A stretch of 64,000 bases of DNA, from the NCBI GenBank assembly GCA_050633205.1, contig JBOEGA010000050.1, positions 1 through 64,000 of the forward strand. The letters run 5' to 3'. The notes below the pieces were generated by a model. The model had not been told where the DNA came from. It saw nothing but the letters and a program-made list of their open reading frames with translations, and searched no databases. Position numbers and translations under genes: made by a program. Shown piece by piece: positions 10,222 through 18,497 of the stretch. Each line of letters starts with the position of its first letter. The stretch's first letter is position 1. Origin of the DNA: CBDHHC01 sp050633205. Its GTDB lineage: Bacteria; Pseudomonadota; Alphaproteobacteria; Rhizobiales; CBDHHC01.

Positions 10222-11688
10222 CTAAAGAGCTCGTGGAGAAAACGGCTGTATTGGAGCGCGGCTGATGTCTCTGACTGGTTTTGCATATTTCCAGACAAAG
10301 AAAAGGAAGACAAAGCTGGCTGCCAGCATGTAGCTTCCTATTGAGGACAGGTTATTGAAGGAGGAAAATGCTTCCGGATAGTCGGCCTGCATACGGACCA
10401 TTCCTACTTTCCCTGCAAGCATTTGGGGGACAAATGTCAGGTAGATGCCTTCAATAAAAATTACGAACTGGGCTATTGCAATGGCCGGAACATACTTCCT
10501 CTCAAAGAGTTTTGGAAAATAGATATACAGGGCTCCGCAGATTACGCACATGGCCTGCGCATAGAAAATCATATGCATAAAAGCTGTGTAGGCATGAGTG
10601 CTTTTTAATGCGATATCTTGCTGCAACATTCCTGCAGAGCGTAATATTATCAGGGAACTATAAGGGATAACCAAAAATGCCAGCGCCCACAACAAAGGGA
10701 CATAGTCTCGCTTTTTAGCGACCAGAACAGTGGCAATCCAACAGGTGTGAATTACCAAGATTACCAGCGGGATTGCCAGAGATATGTCAACTGGTATGCT
10801 TTCCTCTGTTATGGCAGCAAAAATGAATTTATCCAGCAGTATTGTTTCCAGTAAAATCAGCGCTCCAAGCAAACCAGAGAGAATTTTATTTGCCTGATTG
10901 AATATAATTTTGCTGTCAGTGGCCATGGAAATTATTTTGCACATTATGCCGAGGTTGCACAAAGTGATGATCAATTTAAATGAGATATGCCCGGTCAAAT
11001 GCCCGACCAGCCTAGGGCTATCAAAAGCATTATTCTTTTGCATATCCCACATAACGAAAGTGCTCTCAACAAAGAGCGACAGCATTACGAATATGACATA
11101 GATCGAGGTAATAAACAGAAACCATACGGGCAGTGAAATATCTGCCTTGCGTTCGCACCTGACCAGACAATGCAGGAAGTTAATCGCTGTCAATAACATG
11201 GACAAGGCCGCGAGATAGAAAGAAATGTAGCTGAAATACTCAGCCCATCGATAGGTCTTTTTTACTGGTGACGGGCTATATAATTCCCATATCCTGCTAT
11301 CGAACATCAAAACTACATATACTGCAATCAGTATGAAAAGCGCCCCTGCCAGACACCAGAATGATATAGCACCCAGGTTTCTATTTGGAAGTTTTTGGAA
11401 ATCAGGTAATTCCGGTAAAAATGCGTAGCCAAAACCTGCGAAGAGAAATGGTATTAAGGCATATATAAGGGCGATAGCCCCGTGGCCCTCGCTTACTATA
11501 TTATAGAGTTCCGCAGATCTGAAAAGTTGGGTTCCTGGAAAATGCAGCTCATACCGAAGCACAATTGCCAGTATTATAGCTATTGCAATTGCTGCTCCGG
11601 AAAGCAAAAAATACTGAACAGCTAACTGCTGGGAAGTCTGAGGCAGAAGCCAACGTTTAAGCGGGGCTTTCTTCAGGTCTGAAATCAT
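10222..11688 (-). CDS. degenerate cytochrome c oxidase subunit I-like protein without a binuclear centre
   Basis: 488 residues, about 12 helices. Heme-copper oxidase subunit I landmarks are clear: LRYELHFPGTQ (45-54), LYNIVSEGHGAIALI (61-75, H69 = helix II low-spin heme ligand), IPFLFAGFGYAFLP (79-92), ungapped IALKSTHAYTAFMHM (359-373) against canonical xxLHDTYYVVAHFHY, then DYPEAFSSFNNLSSIGSYM (436-454). H372 keeps the second low-spin ligand. The heme a3 ligand is Phe370, the CuB His-His pair is absent from the expected helix (about 280-300), and the VPTGIK lysine is gone. Inference: it may bind one heme but cannot reduce oxygen in the known way. It lies 57 bp after a DUF1499 gene and 27 bp before a second copy. 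Confidence 0.8.
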   Translation of the reverse strand: MISDLKKAPLKRWLLPQTSQQLAVQYFLLSGAAIAIAIILAIVLRYELHFPGTQLFRSAELYNIVSEGHGAIALIYALIPFLFAGFGYAFLPELPDFQKLPNRNLGAISFWCLAGALFILIAVYVVLMFDSRIWELYSPSPVKKTYRWAEYFSYISFYLAALSMLLTAINFLHCLVRCERKADISLPVWFLFITSIYVIFVMLSLFVESTFVMWDMQKNNAFDSPRLVGHLTGHISFKLIITLCNLGIMCKIISMATDSKIIFNQANKILSGLLGALILLETILLDKFIFAAITEESIPVDISLAIPLVILVIHTCWIATVLVAKKRDYVPLLWALAFLVIPYSSLIILRSAGMLQQDIALKSTHAYTAFMHMIFYAQAMCVICGALYIYFPKLFERKYVPAIAIAQFVIFIEGIYLTFVPQMLAGKVGMVRMQADYPEAFSSFNNLSSIGSYMLAASFVFLFFVWKYAKPVRDISRAPIQPFSPRAL

Positions 11689-11745
11689 CGTTTTTTCTTT
11701 TTATTGTGATGCGATATCAAATATCACTGATAATTACAGAAGCAT

Positions 11746-12138
11746 CTAAAGCTCTTTATGAAGCGCGCTCAACCAGGCATTAATGCGTTTTTTATTCTGC
11801 CCAAAGTCTGAGCGTCCGTATTTGCTGCGGGAATATATCGCCAATGTGGACTGATTTGGGTCGGAAAGCTGAATGAACTGGACGGTTATTGTGTCAGGGA
11901 AGCGGAAAAGAGCGGTGCGCTGCACAAGCTCAAACTTCATATTTGCTTCGTCGGCATCTTTCCGGGTAATACGCGGTTGCTTTGAGACAAATTTATCCCA
12001 GAGTTGCTGAAGCTCCGGTGCAGAAACAGGATAGACCGGAGCAGTTCTGTGTGGTTCTGCTTCTTTGCAGAGGCCTTCAGGAGCCACGATATACTGGTTT
12101 GGTGTTTTCTTCAGGCGTAATTTCTCGAAATCAATCAT
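11746..12138 (-). CDS. DUF1499 family protein
   Basis: 130 residues. The C-terminal AIYSRSKYGRSDFGQNKKRINAWLSAL is the DUF1499 signature (SRxGxSDFGxNxxRI). Unlike many members it has no obvious signal peptide or membrane helix, so it would be cytoplasmic as read. Function of the family is not established. It sits between the small membrane protein and the oxidase-like pair in one direction, probably in the same operon. Confidence 0.85.
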   Translation of the reverse strand: MIDFEKLRLKKTPNQYIVAPEGLCKEAEPHRTAPVYPVSAPELQQLWDKFVSKQPRITRKDADEANMKFELVQRTALFRFPDTITVQFIQLSDPNQSTLAIYSRSKYGRSDFGQNKKRINAWLSALHKEL

Positions 12139-12212
12139 ATTTATTTTCTTTATTATTGAATTCGTATTCTTGAACTCATGATTACTCTATAGCCAGCCCC
12201 CGGAAACAGGAA

Positions 12213-12407
12213 CTAGTTTTCTTTTTTCTCGTAGACACCAGTCTTTGGATCGGGCTCAAGGTCATCAGCTTCACGGATATGAGGTGATGCAGATTTCTCT
12301 ACATTTTCCTTTGGCTTTTCCGGTAGTTTTTCTTCCGGCTTTGCCAACCATTTATAGGCAGCCCAGCCGCCCATGGCTCCCAGTGCTAAAAGTACAATTG
12401 GATGCAT
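12213..12407 (-). CDS. small single-pass membrane protein
   Basis: 64 residues: one N-terminal helix (MHPIVLLALGAMGGWAAYKWL), then a charged, Pro/Lys/Glu-rich tail. It begins one base after the SppA-like stop codon, so the two are almost certainly cotranscribed. No family recognised; close coupling to the protease suggests a partner or a membrane anchor, which is inference. Confidence 0.6.
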   Translation of the reverse strand: MHPIVLLALGAMGGWAAYKWLAKPEEKLPEKPKENVEKSASPHIREADDLEPDPKTGVYEKKEN

Positions 12408-13316
12408 TTAAAATCCGTATCTGGACCACATAGCCCTTGTTTCCAGTGCCGAGATTAACTCGTCAGCAAGACCCATACCTGCCAGAGAAGAAAGGTCAAA
12501 ATTTGATCCATCAAGTTTTGAACCGAATTTCATGCGTCCAAACAGGCCTTTACTTTGTGAGATGACTTTCAGTTTTACATGTTCACCAAAGACCTCACGC
12601 ATTTTTGTCCGCAGGTCTGAAATGCCATCGATAAGGCCCATTTCCAATGCCTGAGTACCACTCCAGAACTCACCTGTGTAAACAGTATCATCCGGGGCTT
12701 TTATCTTGTCTCCACGGCGGTCTTTGACCATATTGATAAAGCTTTCATGAACATCAGCCTGAATTTTAAGAAGACGATCGACATCTTCCTGTTTCTGAGG
12801 CTGGAAAGCATCCAGAGACATTTTGTTTCTGCCAGCAGTATAGACACGCCGTTCTATGCCGTATTTTTCAATAAGCTTATCAAAACCGAAGCCTGCTGCA
12901 ATAACGCCAATAGAGCCTATGATTGAACTACGGTCCGCATAAATTTCATCTCCAGCGATAGAGAGCATATATCCGCCTGATGCTGCAACATCCTCACAGA
13001 AGACATAGACCGGAAGCTCTTTCTCTTCGGCCAGTGCCCGAATTCGGGTGTATATCAGGTTCGACTGAACAGGTGAGCCGCCTGGGGAATTGATCTGAAT
13101 AGCAACTGCTTTAGCTCCGGATACCGAGAAGGCTTTCTGGATTACTCCGGCAGTTGCACTTAAAGACAGGCCAGGTCTTAAAGGTGAAGATACTCCGATA
13201 GCGCCAGTCAAGCGGATCACTGGAACTATTGGTGTTTTAGTTCCCCATGTCCAGGGTTTTAGAATACCTGGCTTTGGTGTCTTCTTTTTATTTTTTGCTG
13301 TCATTTGTTCGGTCAT
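12408..13316 (-). CDS. S49 family signal-peptide-peptidase-like protease
   Basis: 302 residues. Clp/crotonase-like fold with INSPGGSP (oxyanion region) and EDVAASGGYMLSIAGDEIYAD, whose ASGGY serine is the SppA nucleophile. SSIIGSIGVI and the following tract YTAGRNKMSLDAF carry the region of the catalytic lysine. It has no clear N-terminal helix, unlike SohB or SppA, so membrane attachment may come from the adjacent small protein. Family members cleave peptides left in the membrane. Directly downstream of the methyltransferase gene. Confidence 0.85.
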   Translation of the reverse strand: MTEQMTAKNKKKTPKPGILKPWTWGTKTPIVPVIRLTGAIGVSSPLRPGLSLSATAGVIQKAFSVSGAKAVAIQINSPGGSPVQSNLIYTRIRALAEEKELPVYVFCEDVAASGGYMLSIAGDEIYADRSSIIGSIGVIAAGFGFDKLIEKYGIERRVYTAGRNKMSLDAFQPQKQEDVDRLLKIQADVHESFINMVKDRRGDKIKAPDDTVYTGEFWSGTQALEMGLIDGISDLRTKMREVFGEHVKLKVISQSKGLFGRMKFGSKLDGSNFDLSSLAGMGLADELISALETRAMWSRYGF

Positions 13317-13325
13317 TTGGCCCTA

Positions 13326-14096
13326 TCAATCAATTAGTGCGGCACCGTCTCTCAATATGGAGGCGGCTTTTGGGGTGAAGGCTCCTGTTTCATCATGCAT
13401 AATCAGGCCCGGCTCAATTTGCAACGGTCCTTTACTTGATTTTATACCCTGTACCAACATTCGGCTGGCAGGCTGCCCTTTTTTTGAATATATTGGGTAG
13501 ATCCTGATATTTCCAACCCGTCTTTCAAAAAATCCAAGTAATTTACCAAGAATTTCCGGAGTGTGGACAATTGTTATTGATCCTTTGGGCCTTGTATGAG
13601 TGATCAGAAAGCGGACCCACCGCTCCAACTCATCAGCATTATGCATATGTGCCTGCGCTTTTACAGGGTCTTTGGGTTTTCTGGAATGGAGCTGGTTATA
13701 AAAAGGGGGATTGGCAAAGGTGTGATCAAAACTGTCAGGGGTAAGGCCCATTGCTTTCCAGCTATTCCCTGAACCGGTCACATTTCCTTCAACTACATTA
13801 AAATTATTTTGATTATTTCTTGAGGCGTTTTCTCTGGCGATGGTTGCCAGTTCAGGCTGAAGCTCAACGCCTGTGATACTCAATTCCCCGATGCGCCCGG
13901 CAAGGCAAAGGCTTACAACACCTGACCCAATTCCAGCTTCAAGAATATTCTGTCCGCTGGCTGCAGGAATTGAAGCTGCCAACAGTACCGAATCAGTCCC
14001 TGCCCTGGGGCCCGTTTTTGCCTGAATTATTGTAATTTTCCCCCCGATAAATGCGTCGCAAGTTGTCTCAATTGCGGGGGAAGAGTTTGTATTCAT
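13326..14096 (-). CDS. tRNA1(Val) (adenine37-N6)-methyltransferase-like protein
   Basis: 256 residues. Rossmann methyltransferase with the SAM motif ILEAGIGSGVVSLCLA (residues 49-64), acidic loop GVELQPELA, and the amino-methylase motif ANPPFYN near residue 129. TrmN6/YfiC-type proteins methylate A37 of tRNA1(Val), and the architecture matches. It is the first gene of a block running through sppA-like, DUF1499 and the oxidase-like genes. Confidence 0.8.
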   Translation of the reverse strand: MNTNSSPAIETTCDAFIGGKITIIQAKTGPRAGTDSVLLAASIPAASGQNILEAGIGSGVVSLCLAGRIGELSITGVELQPELATIARENASRNNQNNFNVVEGNVTGSGNSWKAMGLTPDSFDHTFANPPFYNQLHSRKPKDPVKAQAHMHNADELERWVRFLITHTRPKGSITIVHTPEILGKLLGFFERRVGNIRIYPIYSKKGQPASRMLVQGIKSSKGPLQIEPGLIMHDETGAFTPKAASILRDGAALID

Positions 14097-14136
14097 TATT
14101 GTCTTTCTATAATCCCATAGTTTCTAACGTGCAGGC

Positions 14137-14367
14137 CTATTTGGGAATACCTTCAATATCAGCATCCTTCAGAATTTTGCGCGCGGCGTTAAGATCCCCG
14201 GCTGTCACCATGATTCGCTGGGGTAAAATTCCCAGGGACCCGTCCATAATGCTCATGTGCGTATCCAACAGTACGTACTCAATACCAGAATCTTTTAATA
14301 ATGACTGGATAAAACTGATAGAAACCGGGTTATTTGTGCGAATTAATTCTTCCAAGAGTTGCTCCAA
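14137..14367 (-). CDS. DUF2007 family small protein
   Basis: 76 residues with the DUF2007 pattern: ELIRTNNPVSISFIQSLLKDSGIEYVLLDTHMS, then RIMVTAGDLNAARKIL. This is a small cytoplasmic ferredoxin-like fold found widely in Proteobacteria. The family is described as a putative signal-transducing domain, without a proven role. It is divergent from the polyprenyl synthase gene. Confidence 0.75.
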   Translation of the reverse strand: MEQLLEELIRTNNPVSISFIQSLLKDSGIEYVLLDTHMSIMDGSLGILPQRIMVTAGDLNAARKILKDADIEGIPK

Positions 14368-14568
14368 GGTGTTTTTTATGACAATTCTTAAGCTCTGATC
14401 AGGGATATAATGATATAAATCAATCAGTAATTCACCATTCGTCTTTTATAATAGCAGGATGTGCGGCGATCTGGCTTGACGTAATTATATTCAAACGTCG
14501 TATATTTTGTAACATAGTGATTATAGTGTAGATATCCATCATCTGTAAAAAAATCTGGAGATTAAGAC
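14368..14568. promoter_or_regulatory. divergent promoter region, DUF2007 / polyprenyl synthase
   Basis: 201-bp AT-rich spacer. A CTGGAG ribosome site at about 14555-14560 precedes the TTG start at 14569. No operator or riboswitch was recognised. Confidence 0.4.
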
Positions 14569-15585
14569 TTGGGCGTTGTTATACCATTAACTGGCACACG
14601 GGATTCAAAAGCTGGTCTGAAACCAATCCTTGAACTCGTTGAAGACGATATGACTCGCGTTAACCGGGTCATACTGGATAAAGCTGAATCCAAAGTGGAT
14701 ACAATCCCTGAGCTGGCAAAGCATCTGATTAACTCAGGCGGCAAACGTTTGCGCCCCATGCTTACACTGGCAACGGCAAAAATGTGCTCCTATACCGGTG
14801 ATGGTCATATACAACTGGCTGCCAGTGTTGAATTTATGCACACGGCAACTTTGCTGCACGATGATGTGGTTGATGAAAGTGATCTGAGACGCGGCCGGAA
14901 GACAGCCCGTATGGTCTGGGGTAATCAGGCCAGTGTTCTTGTTGGTGACTATCTTCTGGGACAGGCTTTCAAAATGATGGTGGGTGTTGGCTCCCTTGGT
15001 GCGCTTGCAGTGCTTTCCAATGCTGCGGCAGTTATCGCGGAAGGTGAAGTCCTTCAGTTGTCAGTTGCCAAAAATACCGAAACAACAGAAGACGATTATC
15101 TGGCTGTTATTGATGCCAAAACTGCTGCCCTGTTCTCTGCTGCATCCGAAGTTGGTGCTATCATTGCGGAACATCCGAAAACAGAGCAGGCTGCACTTCG
15201 TTCATATGGCAAAAATCTTGGACTGGCATTTCAGCTTGTAGATGATGCACTTGATTATGCAGGTGAAGAGGAAAAAACCGGCAAGGAAGTTGGTGATGAT
15301 TTCCGTGAAGGCAAAATTACCCTTCCTGTTGTCCTGAGCTATCGCAGAGGAAATGATGAAGAGCGCAAATTCTGGAAACGTACTCTTGAAGAGGGCGATA
15401 TTCAGGATGGAGATCTGGAACATGCCATTTCTCTGATGGAAAAGCATGAGGCGCTTCAAGATACTATTGAGCGAGCTCGTCATTATGGTGCTATTGCCCG
15501 TGATGCACTGGCCATATTCCCGGAAAGTGAAGCCAAATCAGCACTTCTGGACGTTGTTGCTTTTTGCGTAAACAGAACACATTAG
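14569..15585 (+). CDS. ispB: polyprenyl (probably octa/decaprenyl) diphosphate synthase
   Basis: 338 residues. Trans-prenyltransferase motifs in order: GGKRLRPML (residues 64-72), first Asp-rich motif LLHDDVVDESDLRRGR (about 101-116), FKMM..., and second Asp-rich motif LVDDALDYAG (about 223-232). It makes the isoprenoid side chain of ubiquinone. TTG start with a well-placed GGAG. It ends in TAG at the expected family length, showing that TAG is a normal stop in this genome. Confidence 0.92.
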   Translation: MGVVIPLTGTRDSKAGLKPILELVEDDMTRVNRVILDKAESKVDTIPELAKHLINSGGKRLRPMLTLATAKMCSYTGDGHIQLAASVEFMHTATLLHDDVVDESDLRRGRKTARMVWGNQASVLVGDYLLGQAFKMMVGVGSLGALAVLSNAAAVIAEGEVLQLSVAKNTETTEDDYLAVIDAKTAALFSAASEVGAIIAEHPKTEQAALRSYGKNLGLAFQLVDDALDYAGEEEKTGKEVGDDFREGKITLPVVLSYRRGNDEERKFWKRTLEEGDIQDGDLEHAISLMEKHEALQDTIERARHYGAIARDALAIFPESEAKSALLDVVAFCVNRTH

Positions 15586-15671
15586 ACGTAACTGTATTAC
15601 GATCAGCCACATTTATGACCTAAAACCATGATTTCCCGTTGATCTATACAGATTAACATGGGTGGGATATT

Positions 15672-17312
15672 ATGAATTTTTCTATTATGGATGAATTTAA
15701 AAAGCATGGCACTTTGCTTGGAATGGTTGGTGCTGTGGGTGGCTTCATATCGGACGTTCTGCAACCGCTGGCACCGTTGAGCTATTATGTTTTTATAGTC
15801 AGTGCTGTTGCCAGTATCATTCTGATATTAACATTTGCTGTTCTGAAGTCCCGCCGTCAGAAGCTTTTTCATGCGTTCCTGCTTACAAGCGCATTTGCGG
15901 TGTTTTCCGGAATTTTTGTTGGACTTGGCAGTGAGCAAACCCAGGCCAAGGGCGTTCTGGCTTCCAAGATACCCGCGATTGAACAACTCCAATCGCAACT
16001 CGGCCTTCTTCAGAGAGATATTGCAGAGATCAAGAAAGAGACAAAGAAAACCAACGTTATTGTCTCTAAAATTGAAAAATCGAGCAAAGAAACAGCTCAG
16101 GCAACGAAACAGATCGCCAAATCTCTGGAGGCTATTCAACAGGGTTTTTCCAAATTATCTTCTTCCGGAGGAGTTATTCCGTCACCAACACAACCGGAAG
16201 AGTTTTATCATAATGCCCGTATTCATGAGCAAGGTGGAGATTACCTGAAAGCACGGAAGAGCTATAACAGGCTGTTTTCCTTTAAACTGAAATATCTTGA
16301 TCCTCACCTGCGATATCAGACTTTTCTCAAGGTGCAGGAAGGTCGTGCCGGTGCTCGGGAAATATACAGTGCCCTTTATGAAAGAGATAAACAGCCAGTT
16401 GTAGAATTTGCCAGAATATTGCTGTTTGATGCGCCCCAAAGAACCGTAATGCTTCAGGCTTTCATAAAAGCAAATGAAGAGTTTGCTCCCGCCTATTACG
16501 AATTAAGCAAGGAGTATTCAGCTGCCCGAAAAGGTGTTCAGACCCTCAATGACAAGCGGGAAGAGTTGAAAGCACTTGAGACATTCACAAAACTGCATGA
16601 AAAAGGTAAATTTATCAAATACTTCATTGATAAAGAACTTGCTGCAAAGTGGATCAGTGATACGAAAACACGTTTAAAAGCCCTTGAAGTGCTTAAGCGC
16701 ACAGCAAGCGCTCCTCCCGTTAAACTGAGCCTTAACCGTCATAATGCCGGATGGAATGCAACTCTATTGATGCAGGAAGATGCTAAAGAGATTTTTTACA
16801 GAGTTGGGAATGAGGGAGACTTTAAAAGCACTGGCCTGACAGAGGTTATCAGCCAGAAGACAGGCTTCCCTGTGCCGAAAATTTACTTTCCACTGGCAGC
16901 CAATACAAAGCCAGGCGTGATACAGGTGAAATATACTGATGCGGGTGGCGAGAGCAGAGGACCGTTTAATCTGGAATTTAATCCAAATGCGGCTCTGTTT
17001 AAATCTCAAAAAGATATTCTGGGGCAAACACGCACCTCATGGGTTTCCTATAGAGATTTTGACGGCAAGCTGCTGGTATATTTCACGCATATGATATCTT
17101 ATCGATGCGCGCTTAAAGAGGTCAGGTACAGTATTGATAATAGTGATTTAGACAAGGTTTTTCCTGTGCCTGAATGTGACCCTAAAAACCCGTACAGCGT
17201 TCCAACTGACAGCAAGATCTATATGGAAGCTCCCAAAGATACAAAGTTCTTTACTGTGCAGGTCACCTATCATGATGGAACCAAGTCTGAGCCTAACAGA
17301 TTTGACCGTTAA
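15672..17312 (+). CDS. membrane-anchored coiled-coil protein, unknown function
   Basis: 546 residues, no family recognised. Two or three N-terminal helices (about residues 12-75), then a coiled coil (about 85-165: QLQSQLGLLQRDIAEIKKETKKTN...), a helical tetratricopeptide-like stretch beginning FYHNARIHEQGGDYLKARKSYNRLF, and a beta-rich C-terminal part with two Cys (RCALKEVRYS, ECDPKN), suggesting extracytoplasmic location. The ATG has GGGTGGGA upstream. It lies between ispB and a cytochrome c gene, but spacing does not prove an operon. Confidence 0.7.
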   Translation: MNFSIMDEFKKHGTLLGMVGAVGGFISDVLQPLAPLSYYVFIVSAVASIILILTFAVLKSRRQKLFHAFLLTSAFAVFSGIFVGLGSEQTQAKGVLASKIPAIEQLQSQLGLLQRDIAEIKKETKKTNVIVSKIEKSSKETAQATKQIAKSLEAIQQGFSKLSSSGGVIPSPTQPEEFYHNARIHEQGGDYLKARKSYNRLFSFKLKYLDPHLRYQTFLKVQEGRAGAREIYSALYERDKQPVVEFARILLFDAPQRTVMLQAFIKANEEFAPAYYELSKEYSAARKGVQTLNDKREELKALETFTKLHEKGKFIKYFIDKELAAKWISDTKTRLKALEVLKRTASAPPVKLSLNRHNAGWNATLLMQEDAKEIFYRVGNEGDFKSTGLTEVISQKTGFPVPKIYFPLAANTKPGVIQVKYTDAGGESRGPFNLEFNPNAALFKSQKDILGQTRTSWVSYRDFDGKLLVYFTHMISYRCALKEVRYSIDNSDLDKVFPVPECDPKNPYSVPTDSKIYMEAPKDTKFFTVQVTYHDGTKSEPNRFDR

Positions 17313-17385
17313 TTGATTTGCGTCAACGACTCTGGCCTGAAAAGTGACCAGGGTCGTTTGCAATATTCATATTAAAGGTCGTCTG

Positions 17386-17799
17386 ATGGTAAAAGTTCTA
17401 AAGCTATTGCTGGTTATTCTGCCCATCTCTACGATTGCATTTACGGCCAGTGCTGAAGATGTGCATCTTGGTCTGACTGAATTTGAGGTTGCATGCCAAT
17501 CCTGTCATGGGCTTGATGGGAAGGGAGATGGCGAGCTTGCCCCTCATCTAAAAACTGCGCCTCCAGATCTTACGCAAATATCAAAAGCCAATGGGGGTAT
17601 CTTTCCCATTGAAAAAATTGAAAAATTCATTGATGGACGTTCAAGGGTAACAGCTCATGGAAAAGGGGAAATGCCTGTTTGGGGCGACCGCTACCGTATA
17701 GCAGCAGAAGAAGGCGAAGGCTCCCGGGTAATTGATGATCGAGCACGCAAACGCATTAAAGCACTTGTGCAATATCTGGTCTCGATACAGGAACCTTAA
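17386..17799 (+). CDS. periplasmic class I cytochrome c
   Basis: 137 residues from the preferred ATG at 17386. A signal peptide (MVKVLKLLLVILPISTIAFTASA) is followed by one heme-attachment motif CQSCHG (37-42) and a likely axial Met at GEMPVW (M96). Small soluble electron carrier; partner unknown. An in-frame upstream extension spoils the signal peptide and is rejected. It converges with nothing and precedes the iron operon by 170 bp. Confidence 0.85.
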   Translation: MVKVLKLLLVILPISTIAFTASAEDVHLGLTEFEVACQSCHGLDGKGDGELAPHLKTAPPDLTQISKANGGIFPIEKIEKFIDGRSRVTAHGKGEMPVWGDRYRIAAEEGEGSRVIDDRARKRIKALVQYLVSIQEP

Positions 17800-17843
17800 G
17801 CTATAAGGCCATGAAAGACTGTCGGTTTACGGAGTTCTTTTTA

Positions 17844-17860
17844 ATTAGAATAATTCTAAT
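17844..17860 (+). promoter_or_regulatory. Irr-type iron control element (ICE) candidate
   Basis: Perfect 17-bp inverted repeat ATTAGAATAATTCTAAT. It matches the TTAGAA-N3-TTCTAA core of the Irr-bound ICE motif of alphaproteobacteria. It lies 25 bp upstream of the -35 element. Confidence 0.65.
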
Positions 17861-17884
17861 ATAAAACAATCACTTGCTTTATTG

Positions 17885-17913
17885 TTGACAATGATTGTCA
17901 GAAAACATTAAAT
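17885..17913 (+). promoter_or_regulatory. sigma70 promoter of the iron operon
   Basis: TTGACA at 17885-17890, 17-bp spacer, TTAAAT at 17908-17913 (4 of 6 matches). The -35 is embedded in the palindrome at 17886-17900. The ATG follows at 17969 with GGAG about 10 bases upstream of it. Confidence 0.6.
17886..17900 (+). promoter_or_regulatory. RirA/IRO-type operator candidate over the -35 box
   Basis: Perfect 15-bp palindrome TGACAATGATTGTCA, which fits the TGA-N9-TCA iron-responsive operator of rhizobial RirA. Because it overlaps the -35, a bound repressor would block transcription. Fur or Mur binding is an alternative. Confidence 0.6.
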
Positions 17914-17968
17914 GTAGATTAATTGTAACCGATATCGGGCCCTTGAACCCGTCTATTGGAGAAATCAA

Positions 17969-18448
17969 ATGACTATAGTGACTACATTGCCGATGAAAGA
18001 AGCGGCATGGCGCAAGCTTAGTGGCGCAGAAAAACTTGTTGGTGCAGGTTTTCGTGCCTGGATGGCGGGCTATAACACACAGGATATCGGATCCTGGGAA
18101 GCCTGCTGGAATGAATATTCAACAGAGTTGGGTCCAAGGGGTGCAAAGCAGGCAATTGCTGACCTGAGCTATTGGGTCCGGACCGTTAAAGAACATACTG
18201 CCCGCAAAATCGAGACATTTCCAAATGGCTGTTCAGGCTTTTGCAAAGATGAATGTCTTGCAGTGTCAGTCGTCGCAGCCTGCCAGCATAAGCACTGCCC
18301 TGCCCTGCAAATCTGTGCAGCAGAGCTTATTGGTACTCAGGAAACGGACCGAATGATTGAGACTGCCGAGGGTTTTGCCTATACATTAAGCCAGCTGGAT
18401 ATCCATCTAGGAAGAAACTCTGTAGACTCTCTGGCAAACGTTGCTTAA
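17969..18448 (+). CDS. cysteine-rich protein of an iron-regulated operon, unknown function
   Basis: 159 residues, no signal peptide or membrane helix, no family recognised. Seven cysteines: C46, then six clustered as C88, C92, C96, C105, C110 and C116 (NGCSGFCKDEC...ACQHKHCPALQIC), with His106 and His109 among them. The spacing suggests a metal or Fe-S site, which is inference. It is first in a unit with the ferric-iron permease (49-bp gap) behind a strong iron-type promoter, so expression under iron limitation is likely. GGAG precedes the ATG. Confidence 0.75.
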   Translation: MTIVTTLPMKEAAWRKLSGAEKLVGAGFRAWMAGYNTQDIGSWEACWNEYSTELGPRGAKQAIADLSYWVRTVKEHTARKIETFPNGCSGFCKDECLAVSVVAACQHKHCPALQICAAELIGTQETDRMIETAEGFAYTLSQLDIHLGRNSVDSLANVA

Positions 18449-18497
18449 GCTTTTTATTTTACATAAGCTCTGACTGTATTTTTAAGAGAGTTTAATT

